A stretch of 64,000 nt of DNA from CAVPHV01 sp963821095 (GTDB lineage Bacteria; Actinomycetota; Acidimicrobiia; Spongiisociales; UBA5794). Location: the NCBI GenBank assembly GCA_963821095.1, contig CAWGCJ010000004.1, positions 1 to 64,000 on the forward strand, in the 5' to 3' direction. The notes under the pieces are model-generated. The model saw only the letters and a program-made list of their open reading frames with translations. It searched no databases and was not told where the DNA came from. A program made the position numbers and the translations under genes. Every line of letters begins with the position of its first letter. The first letter of the stretch is position 1. This document shows positions 56,963-64,000 of this stretch, one piece after another.

Positions 56963-57739
56963 ATGTCTTCAGATGAAGCTGTGCGGGTACGGCGGGAGCC
57001 GCCGGCGTTTCGGGTTCTTGCGGTGCGGGAGCTCGAGGTGCTGTCACCATTCATGACTCGGGTCAGGCTTGGGGGGCCGACGCTGGAAGGGTTTGCGGTC
57101 GATCTGCCTGCTGCGAGTGTGCGGCTGCTGATTCCATCGCCGGGATCGGACGAGCTGGTCATGCCGACCTGGAACGGCAACGAGTTCCTCTTGGCGGACG
57201 GCACCCGCCCCATCATCCGCACCTTCACGCCGCGTTTCTTCGACGCCGATCGCCTCGAGCTCGCGCTGGACGTGGTGATCCACGACGGGGGAGCGGTGTC
57301 GGCCTGGATCGACCGAGCCCAGCCGGGTGATCCGGCCGCAGTGTCTGGGCCCGGACGGGGATACGCCATCGACGACGATGCTCCGCAGTTCCTTCTCGCC
57401 GGTGACGAGACCGCCATTCCGGCGATCTGCCAACTCCTCGAGGCACTGCCGGAGTCGGTCCCCGTCGAAGTCATCGTCGAGATCACCAACCCGGCCGCCA
57501 CGCTCGATCTCCATGAAGGCGAGAACGTGAACACCCGGTGGGTGGAGCTGCCCGCCGGCGCGCCTCCTGGTGATGCGCTGGTTGCCGCGGTCGGTGCGGT
57601 CGAACTCGTATCCGGGGCCAAGGTGTGGGTTGCCGGAGAGGCGGCGGCGATGCACCGCATCAGGCGGCATTGCTTCGAAGAGCGCGGGCTGGCTCGCTCC
57701 GACGTCACGGTACGCGGCTATTGGAAGGCGGGGCGCTGA
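56963..57739 (+). CDS. Siderophore-interacting protein (FAD-binding ferric-siderophore reductase)
   Basis: A 258-residue protein. The FAD motif RTFTPR, the SIP-domain FLLAGDETAIPAICQLLEAL and the closing GYWKAGR are diagnostic of the ViuB/SIP family, which reduces ferric siderophores with NAD(P)H in the cytoplasm. No siderophore transport or synthesis gene is nearby. The ATG start gives MSSDEAVRVRREPPAFRVLA. Confidence 0.85.
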   Translation: MSSDEAVRVRREPPAFRVLAVRELEVLSPFMTRVRLGGPTLEGFAVDLPAASVRLLIPSPGSDELVMPTWNGNEFLLADGTRPIIRTFTPRFFDADRLELALDVVIHDGGAVSAWIDRAQPGDPAAVSGPGRGYAIDDDAPQFLLAGDETAIPAICQLLEALPESVPVEVIVEITNPAATLDLHEGENVNTRWVELPAGAPPGDALVAAVGAVELVSGAKVWVAGEAAAMHRIRRHCFEERGLARSDVTVRGYWKAGR

Positions 57740-57777
57740 GGCGCTACTTCCAGATGAAGTTCATGCGTTCTCGGGGC

Positions 57778-58731
57778 TCAGCGGAGGCCCATTGCCGACC
57801 GGTGGCGGGCGACCCTCTCGTGGAGCTCGGTGAAGTCGGGGTCGATCTCATAGCGATAGTCGTCCCACCAGCCGTCCCGCTCGGGATCAAACCGGCGGGC
57901 CGGGGTGTCCGGGTTCACCAGGGCCTGTGACTTCATGGTGCGTTCCGTCTGGCGGATCCGCTCGGCTGACAGCTGGGTCGGCGGGATCGGGGCGAGCACA
58001 TCCATCGACACCGCCTGATCCAGTCGCACGGTCGGCGCGTAGGGGTGTTCCCACACCCGGTGGGTGCCCGCAATCACCACGGGGAGTACCGGGATGCCAA
58101 ACCGTTTTGCCAGCCTGAAGATCCCCTGCCGAAACGCGATCTCGATGCCCAGGATCGATCCCTGGGGAAACAAGACCACGCTGTCACCCGCGGCCAGCGC
58201 CCGCTCGACGTCGGCGTAGAGGGCACGAAGGTCGGCGCGGCTGGGTGATTCGACCACAGGAATCTGGCCGGTTGTCGCCAGGTAGCGTCCGATGCCGGGC
58301 AGGTCGAGCAACTCATCTCGCACCGTGAAGCGCAGGTCAAGGGGCAGTCGCAGCAGCGCCGGGATGTCGCCGAACCCTTCGTGGAGTGGCATGACGAGGT
58401 ACTGGGCTGCCGGATCGACGTTGCCAAGGCCGGAGATGTCGACATCGACTCGGAGGAGTCTGGTGATGGCGTCAGCCCAGCGCCGCTCGAGTCGGCGGGT
58501 CATCGCGGGGCCGACCACTCGAGAGAGGTGGCTCATCAATCGCGGCGCCGCGGTCACCAGCAGCCACGCGCCGAGACGGGTGCGCAACCGATGTCGAGGG
58601 TCTGCGGGCACGAACGCCAGGTCGCGACGTACTTCCCCGACAGGAGGGCGGGGTGATGGTTCGGCCGTCCGGTGGATGGCGGAGTCGGTTGGGCCCATGT
58701 GTCCGATGAACCCGGCGGCGGTGTGCGCCAT
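57778..58731 (-). CDS. PlsC-like 1-acylglycerol-3-phosphate acyltransferase
   Basis: About 317 residues. The acyltransferase motifs are MPLHEGFGDIPAL (H-x4-D), PSRADLRALY, VVLFPQGSILG (block III, with Q in place of E) and VLPVVIAGTHRVW. It would acylate lysophosphatidate or a related glycerolipid at the membrane. Starts at 58731 or 58698 are possible, neither with a clear ribosome-binding site; their upstream sequence is shared with the divergent TIR gene promoter. Confidence 0.75.
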   Translation of the reverse strand: MAHTAAGFIGHMGPTDSAIHRTAEPSPRPPVGEVRRDLAFVPADPRHRLRTRLGAWLLVTAAPRLMSHLSRVVGPAMTRRLERRWADAITRLLRVDVDISGLGNVDPAAQYLVMPLHEGFGDIPALLRLPLDLRFTVRDELLDLPGIGRYLATTGQIPVVESPSRADLRALYADVERALAAGDSVVLFPQGSILGIEIAFRQGIFRLAKRFGIPVLPVVIAGTHRVWEHPYAPTVRLDQAVSMDVLAPIPPTQLSAERIRQTERTMKSQALVNPDTPARRFDPERDGWWDDYRYEIDPDFTELHERVARHRSAMGLR

Positions 58732-58817
58732 TCCCGAGCCGGGGGTCTCTAGGGCCGTCCGCCTCTGCCGCCGTTGCCGTCGACCGCGCAGGATGGGGTG
58801 GCAGCGAGGAGGTCTAG

Positions 58818-60209
58818 ATGGCCACGGGACCACAATCTCGGCCGGAGCTGAATCGGAACGGCGGGGTAGCGCCGAAGGCGGGGATCGACGTCTTCATCAG
58901 CCACGCCAGCGGTGACGTCCTGCTTGCTCGGGAACTGCGCCGTCACCTCGAAGCCGGCGGCTACCGCTGTTGGATGGCTCCAGACGATGTGAGTGGGCCC
59001 AAGTCGTGGGCGGAGCAGATCGTCGAATCGATCGACGCCTGCAGGGTGATGCTGGTGCTGATCTCGTCGGTGGCCAACGAGTCCGGCCACGTCTCCAAAG
59101 AGGTCGACATCGCCATCGAACACGGCAAGGCGGTGTTGCCGATTCGACTCGAGGACGTCGTTCCGGCCGGCGCCCTGCAATACCTGCTGGCGCTTGCCCA
59201 ATGGATGGATGCGTTCCCCGGCGGGTTCGACGCCCACGCCGCAGAGGTGCAACGGAGGGTCGCTGCCATCATCGAGGCTGACGTGCCGCTGCCTCCGCCG
59301 AGCGAGGCACCTCCGACCGTCGATGAGCCGCCACCGGTTGTCGAGACGTCAACTACCACGACCACATGGTCTACCGCCGACGACACGACGGTGGTGCTTC
59401 CGGTGGCCGCTGCCGCGGCCGGCCCGCCTCCTGTCGAAGCTCCCACACCGGCGCCAACCGCCGCTCCTGCCTCCCGCGCCGGGGTCGTGCCTCCCCAGCC
59501 CGCGCCCGCTCCTAGCCGGTCGGGGCCGTGGCGCTGGATTGGGTTGATCTTCGGCCTGGCTCTGGTCGGCCTGGTTGTTGCGGTGGCGGCAGGCTGGATC
59601 GGCGGGTCGAACTCGGCGGCCGACGATGCCGGCTCCTTCACCACCGTGACTCGGGCCACGACCGTCTCACCTGAGGCGCCGGGAACGGCGGCCGTCGGCG
59701 GCGAGGTGGCCACCGTCACCGGTACGCCGGAGCGGCTCTTTCCGACTCGGGCGGAGGCAACCGCGGAGCGCAATGCCGTCAACCTGCGTTGCGGCGGAGC
59801 CTTTGTCGACTACGTGGCGGGCAACCTGATCGACGGTGACGCCGACACCGGGTGGGGAGCCTCGAACACCGACGGCGCAGGCGAGTCGATCACGATCTCC
59901 TTCGACCGTGACGTCCGTCTCACCGAGGTGGGGATGACCCCGGGCTACACCAAGGTCGGCCCGCGTTCGGATGCAGACTGCCAAGACGTGTTCGCCTATC
60001 CGTACAATCGATTTGTCGTCGGGGTCCGGTATGCCTTTGACGATGGATCGGTGGTGGAACAACGATTCGAGGACCGTGGTGAGATGCAGACGATTGGCGT
60101 CGACACGGTCACCAGTTCGGTCACCATCACCATTCTCGAAACCGATCGACACGGCAAGGACGACGACACCATCATTTCCGAGGCACACTTCTGGGGTTTC
60201 TCACTCTGA
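58818..60209 (+). CDS. TIR-domain transmembrane protein with C-terminal discoidin-like domain
   Basis: A 463-residue protein. Residues 22-150 are a TIR_2 domain: IDVFISHASGDVLLARELRR, YRCWMAPDDVSG, SWAEQIVESI, VLISSVANESGHVSKEV and VLPIRLED. E95 in SKEV sits where NADase TIR domains keep their catalytic Glu. A Pro/Ala/Thr linker (155-235) leads to one membrane helix (about 239-260). The rest is extracytoplasmic; LIDGDADTGWGASNTDGAGE and SITISFDRDVRLTEVGM look like a discoidin/F5-8C galactose-binding fold. The stop shares one base with the next start (TGATG). An outside-sensing, inside-signalling TIR protein is inferred. Confidence 0.75.
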   Translation: MATGPQSRPELNRNGGVAPKAGIDVFISHASGDVLLARELRRHLEAGGYRCWMAPDDVSGPKSWAEQIVESIDACRVMLVLISSVANESGHVSKEVDIAIEHGKAVLPIRLEDVVPAGALQYLLALAQWMDAFPGGFDAHAAEVQRRVAAIIEADVPLPPPSEAPPTVDEPPPVVETSTTTTTWSTADDTTVVLPVAAAAAGPPPVEAPTPAPTAAPASRAGVVPPQPAPAPSRSGPWRWIGLIFGLALVGLVVAVAAGWIGGSNSAADDAGSFTTVTRATTVSPEAPGTAAVGGEVATVTGTPERLFPTRAEATAERNAVNLRCGGAFVDYVAGNLIDGDADTGWGASNTDGAGESITISFDRDVRLTEVGMTPGYTKVGPRSDADCQDVFAYPYNRFVVGVRYAFDDGSVVEQRFEDRGEMQTIGVDTVTSSVTITILETDRHGKDDDTIISEAHFWGFSL

Positions 60210-61001
60210 TGTCGACCCGCGTCGCTCCGGTGATCATGCTCATGGTCGTCTTTGCGGCGTGTGGTGGTGACCCCGCTCCGCCTGCCGCCGACGTTGCCGC
60301 GCCGTCATCGACCACAACGGAGCCGCCTGCGTCAACACTGATCACCACAACGACGGCGCCAACGACGACATCGACCACTACTCCGCCGACCACGACCACG
60401 GTGGCCGAGACGACCGCGACCGCGACCACGACCGCGACCACGACCACAACTGAGTCGCCGCCGGTCCCAATCCGGATTCGGTTAGAGCGCCGGGTCGATG
60501 ATGCGGCGACCGAGACCTTCGCCGAGGTGGCCCGGGGGGCCCTGACCGACCCGCGGCTGGGAGCAGGGCGGCTTCGAGTTCTCGTTCGGCGACGACGCCG
60601 AGTACACGGTCATCCTGGCGGAAGGCCCCGAAGTTGACGCGCTGTGCGATCCGTACACGACCCGGAGTCGCTTCTCGTGCCAGATCGGCCCGATCGTTGC
60701 GCTCAACGCCGACCGCTGGCGCGGCGCCGTAGAAAGTTGGCCGGGTTCGCTGCTCGAGTATCAGATCATGCTGGTCAACCACGAAGTCGGGCACCTCCTC
60801 GGCCAGCACCACCCGGCAGCCTTCTGCACCGAGGATGGGGAGCCCGCCGCGGTGATGGCGCAACAGTCGTCGGGGGTCGGAACCTGTCTCGCCAACTCGT
60901 GGCCGCTCGAATGGGAAATCGCCTGTGCCGCCCGCCACGAAGAACCCTTGGCACCACCCTATGAGGCCAAGGCGACGCCAACGTGTGGTCCCGAAGGCTG
61001 A
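60209..61001 (+). pseudogene. Lipoprotein zinc metallopeptidase (DUF3152-like), one frameshift
   Basis: The start MSTRVAPVIMLMVVFAACGG has a lipobox Cys. A Thr-rich linker (about 30-85) spans the wall region. After an indel near 60553 (a CCC run; CCCC repairs it) the domain continues as GWEQGGFEFSFGDDAEYTVI to a TGA at 60999. LVNHEVGHLLGQHH gives HExxHxxGxxH with a third zinc ligand, the DUF3152/metzincin-type site, and there are four Cys for disulfides. It is coupled to the TIR gene by one shared base, so both are probably one system. It would be anchored outside the membrane. Confidence 0.7.
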
Positions 61002-61061
61002 TCCGTCCAGTTGGCGCGCCATCGTGTGGTCCCGAAGGCTGATCCGTCCAGTTGGCGCGCC
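60982..61061. repeat. 41-bp tandem duplication at the convergent gene ends
   Basis: CGTGTGGTCCCGAAGGCTGA plus the following 19 bases occurs at 60982-61020 and again at 61023-61061 without change. A looser third unit follows (CAGCCCCGAGGGCTAGTAGC). It contains the stop codon of the metallopeptidase, and its right edge is the stop of the PPOX gene. Confidence 0.7.
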
Positions 61062-61508
61062 TACATGCAGCCCCGAGGGCTAGTAGCTCCGGCGACGCCG
61101 GTTTCACCGACAATGCGAGTTGGGGTGACCCTGACCACGAGCTCTCCTTCGACCCCGTGCGGCACCGAACTCGGCGGCCTGGTCGTCGCCGACGTAGCGG
61201 CGGCAGGTAGCGGTTGACCAGTAGACCAGGTTGTCCTCGCTGAAGGTGACCGTGCCGTCGATCCGCGCCCAGGAGAAGGGGAAGGTCTCGTCGTCGACGC
61301 AGATCGATACCCGGGGGTCGCGTTGCATGTTCCTCGCCTTCAGTGACTTGTGCCATGTCATGAACATCAGGTCACCGCTGTCGGGGTCGAAGGCAAACCA
61401 GATCGGCGTCACGTGCGGGCTGCCGTCGGCTCGCACCGTTGCCAGCTTGCCCGTCTTTGATCCGGTCCCCATGAAGGCACGGATCTCAGCCTCAGTCATC
61501 TTGTGCAC
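61061..61508 (-). pseudogene. PPOX-class (pyridoxamine 5'-phosphate oxidase-like) protein, one frameshift
   Basis: About 148 residues. GTG 61508 with GGAGGGAG upstream opens MHKMTEAEIRAFMGTGSKTG, then LATVRADGSPHVTPIWFAFD and MQRDPRVSICVDDETFPFSW, the split-barrel FMN/F420-binding fold. Near 61165 the frame slips; the next frame ends GVEGELVVRVTPTRIVGETG and a stop at 61061, the normal family ending. Such actinobacterial proteins are often F420-dependent reductases. Confidence 0.7.
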
Positions 61509-61528
61509 AGCGCGGTCTCCCTCCGACG

Positions 61529-63173
61529 TCAGCCATTCTGCCGGAGATCGCGTCGTTGGAACAACACAACCGCCAGGCCGATCAACAGCACCGTCAGCCC
61601 GGTGAGGATCCCGGCGTGGCCCCAGTGCATGCCGTTGTTCAGCGGGTCGCTACCGAGGTAGTAGTAGAACGGCGACCACTCGGCCAAGCCGGCCAGGCTG
61701 TCGCTGAGCGGAGGAAGGCGTTGAGGATGTAGAAGCCCAGGGCGGCCCCGAGGTGCCGTACGTGGCGACCTCTGGTCCGGCCGGTTGCCGCGCCGAGCGC
61801 CAGCGACAGCGCCCCGAAGACCATGCCGAGCAGCGTCACCAGCAGCGAGGTGGCGGCGATGTTGCCGATGCCATGCCCAACCCGCCGATCAGCGACCCGC
61901 CGCGCCCGGCGAAGGTGAGCAGTCCGACCACGAACCCGTAGAGCACCATCGCGATTGTCTTCTGCAGCACCACAGTGGAGCGCTTGATCGGGTTGGCGAG
62001 CAGGAGGCCCATGGTGCGTTGGCTTCCTCGCCGGCCAGGGCCCTGGATCCGATCGCCGCCGTCACGACGATGACTGCGATGGGGGTCATGCTGAAGATCT
62101 CGACCTGGAAGCAGCCCTCCGGGTGCCCATGTCGGCGAAGCCGACCATGGCCAGCAGCGCTTCGGGGAACTGGTCCGCAGCGTTCTTGAGGACGTCGTCG
62201 ATCAGGACGTACGCGGGCCGATCACCAGACCCATCATGAAGAACATCAGCGACGCGGTGACGATGAGCAGGGTTTGGTGATCGGAGGCGGCCTTGACCCA
62301 GATCTCGAGACCCGGGCCGAACCGGCGAGACCGCTCCATGATCTTCTCGGTCGCGGGGTTGCTGCGGAGCCGGTCCAGCCAGGTTGTCGCCAGCCCCGCT
62401 TGTCCTTGAGGTCACGGCGGCTGACTCCGACGACGCGGCGACGGCCAACACGGCGATGCCGCCGAGCAGCACCGCCAGGTGGCCCCAGTCGACGCCGTGA
62501 TCACGGGGTTGGAGGCGTCGTAGTAGTACCAGGGGAACGCTTTGGCGACGTTCTCCCAGCCCTCGACGAGCGTGAAGATCCCGACGCCGATGAACGAGAA
62601 CACCATGACCCCGGTCGAGACGCCGGCGGCCAGGCTGCGGTTGCCGGTCCAGGCGCCGATCGGCCATGGCCATGGACCCGAAGAACAGCGAGATGACGAA
62701 CATGTGGACATGAACGGGCCCGATGTGCATCCCGGCCACGTCGACGTTCAGTTCGGGGACGATGACCCCGGCCCCCCAGAGCAGGAGGTGCCTGCGGCCG
62801 ATCAGCGAGCACCATGGCTCCGGCTTTGGAGACCAGCACCGGGGTGCGGCTCCTGGGGTTGCCGAGCAGCAGGCCGAGGGTTCCCTTCCGCTCCTCACCG
62901 GCGATGAACGCCGAACCCATCGAAGAGCGACCAGGCCGGCGATCAAGGGCCCCGTACGAGCTGTAGATGGCCCCGTAGGCGAGGCCGGTGGCGTCGGCCG
63001 TGTCCGAGATGCCCATGAGCGATCGGAACGCCTCGGGCAGCTCGGTGAACATCGTCATGTCGATGTCCCGGTAGACGGCCATCGCGAACAGCAGCATCAC
63101 CGCCATCCGACGGCGGCGATGCTTCGCCCTTCCAGCGGTCGAGGATCGTCTTGGTGTAGACGTTGGCGAGCAT
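61529..63173 (-). pseudogene. ABC-2-type exporter permease, many frameshifts
   Basis: The start MLANVYTKTILDRWKGE at 63173 shares one base with the ATPase stop. Recognisable membrane blocks appear in successive frames: MAVMLLFAMAVYRDIDMTMF, AFIAGEERKGTLGLLLGNP, MFVISLFFGSMAMA, VMVFSFIGVGIFTLVEGWEN and finally LTVLLIGLAVVLFQRRDLRQ near 61540. Two ABC-2 halves (about 540 residues) are evident. I count at least six indels, so it is unreadable as one frame. Together with the ATPase it would export an unknown compound. Confidence 0.6.
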
Positions 63174-64000
63174 CAGGCGCTCTCCTCCTCATCCCGGTAG
63201 TAGGTGAGGAAGATCTCTTCGAGGTCGGCCTCGTGGGTGGTGATGTCGATGACGTCGTAGCGCCCGGGCCGATCTCAGCAGCGCATCGATGTGGCCCTCG
63301 TAGGACAGCATGATGGTGCTCGCACCACGACGTCGCGCACGCCGGGAACGCCTCGAACACGGCAGCCTCCACCGGGCCGCGAACTGGAACTCGATCCGGC
63401 GCATCGCCTTGGACCGCAGGCTGGCGACGCTCTCCACGGCGATGAGGCGGCCATGGCGGATGATGCCGACCCGGTCGGCGACCCGCTGGACCTCCGACAG
63501 GGTGTGGCTGGAGAGGAACACGGTTCGTCCCTCGGCAGCGACCTCGCGCATCATGGCCTGGAACTCGCGTTGCACCAGCGGATCGAGGCCGGAGCTGGGC
63601 TCGTCCATGATCAGCACGTCGGGCCGGTTCATGAACGCCTGGATCAGGCCCACCTTCTGCCGGTTGCCCGAGGACAGGTCGCCGACCTTCTTGGAGAGGT
63701 CGGCATCGAGCCGCTCGGCGAGCTCGTCCACGTAGTCCCAGTCCACGCCGCCCCGCAGGTTGGCGAAGTAGGTGAGCGTGTCCTTGCCGGTCAGGTTGGG
63801 GTACATGGCGAGGTCGCCGGGGACGATAGCCGATGTGGTTGCGGATCTCGACTGCATCTCGGTGGGAGTCCATGCCGAGGATCGACGCCGACCCGGCGGT
63901 CGGGCGGATCTCGTCGAGGATGGTGCGGATCATGGTCGTCTTGCCGGCGCCGTTGGGGCCCAGGAAGCCGAACACCTCGCCGGCCTTTACGTCGAGGTCG
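63173..64000 (-). pseudogene. ABC-2-type exporter ATPase, partial at window edge, frameshifted
   Basis: The gene starts beyond 64000. Visible are the DLDVKAGEVFGFLGPNGAGK Walker A region, then after a slip near 63830 PGDLAMYPNLTGKDTLTYFA. Next come the signature variant LSSGNRQKVGLIQ, Walker B VLIMDEPSSGLDP and the switch FLSSHTLSEV. Two more slips near 63345 and 63265 precede the end DLEEIFLTYYRDEEESA. The organisation is that of drug/lipid exporter ATPases. Its stop overlaps the permease start as TGATG. Confidence 0.75.

Overview
The window is high-GC bacterial DNA from an actinobacterium. An Acidimicrobiia or Ilumatobacter-like lineage is plausible but inferred only from gene content: LAL-type LuxR regulators, an F420-type luciferase-like enzyme, a split-beta-barrel oxidoreductase, a DUF3152-like peptidase, and frequent GTG/TTG starts with 4-nt overlaps. 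No rRNA, tRNA or CRISPR array is visible. Many conserved genes are broken by single-base indels while their protein sequence stays conserved on both sides. This is the signature of an indel-prone assembly more than of real decay, so 'pseudogene' entries usually mean 'frameshifted in this sequence'.

Layout. 1-7.6 kb is a rearranged, partly duplicated block: tails of a DUF1214-like gene and of SulP and AI-2E-type transporters, a bile-acid:sodium symporter-family gene, a LAL-LuxR regulator, a MazEF-type toxin-antitoxin pair under a perfect palindrome, and a full-length but frameshifted SulP transporter. 7.8-10.2 kb is an arylsulfatase with about nine indels. 10.3-16.3 kb is a membrane-protein neighbourhood (DUF202, DUF1622, AI-2E transporter, 2TM K+ channel) with a second LAL-LuxR regulator. 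17.0-18.9 kb is an Rrf2-type regulator coupled to a copper nitrite reductase carrying an extra C-terminal cupredoxin domain, ended by a strong terminator. 20-27.6 kb holds stand-alone redox and catabolic genes: SDR, MDR alcohol dehydrogenase, FadH-like flavoprotein, possible ATC hydrolase, EamA transporter, VOC protein, NTF2-like protein and TetR.

27.9-33.4 kb (+) is a tightly overlapping operon: E1 alpha, E1 beta, a Rossmann protein, a DapA-family lyase/aldolase, an ornithine-cyclodeaminase-family protein and a NifU domain. Converging on it at 38.6-33.4 kb (-) is a second operon: a glutaredoxin whose first CxxC cysteine is TGA, a small protein, a complete polar-amino-acid ABC importer, an SDR, an LLM oxidoreductase and RidA. 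Together they suggest uptake and oxidation of an amino-acid-like compound through imine and 2-oxo-acid intermediates.

38.8-43.2 kb carries a cysteine hydrolase, a PAS histidine kinase, a secreted propeller-like protein and a frameshifted coiled-coil protein. 43.4-49.4 kb is gltBD (glutamate synthase). 49.7-52.5 kb encodes a small protein coupled to a 12-repeat hemopexin/metallopeptidase chimera. 53.4-56.6 kb holds two nitrilase-superfamily amidases and a diaminopropionate ammonia-lyase-like enzyme. 57-64 kb carries a siderophore-interacting protein, an acyltransferase, a TIR-transmembrane-discoidin-like protein coupled to a lipoprotein metallopeptidase, a PPOX-fold protein and a heavily frameshifted ABC exporter that runs off the right edge.

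The strongest candidates for something new are the possible selenocysteine glutaredoxin (38.4-38.6 kb), the TIR-TM-discoidin plus peptidase pair (58.8-61.0 kb) and the hemopexin-in-protease protein (49.7-52.5 kb).
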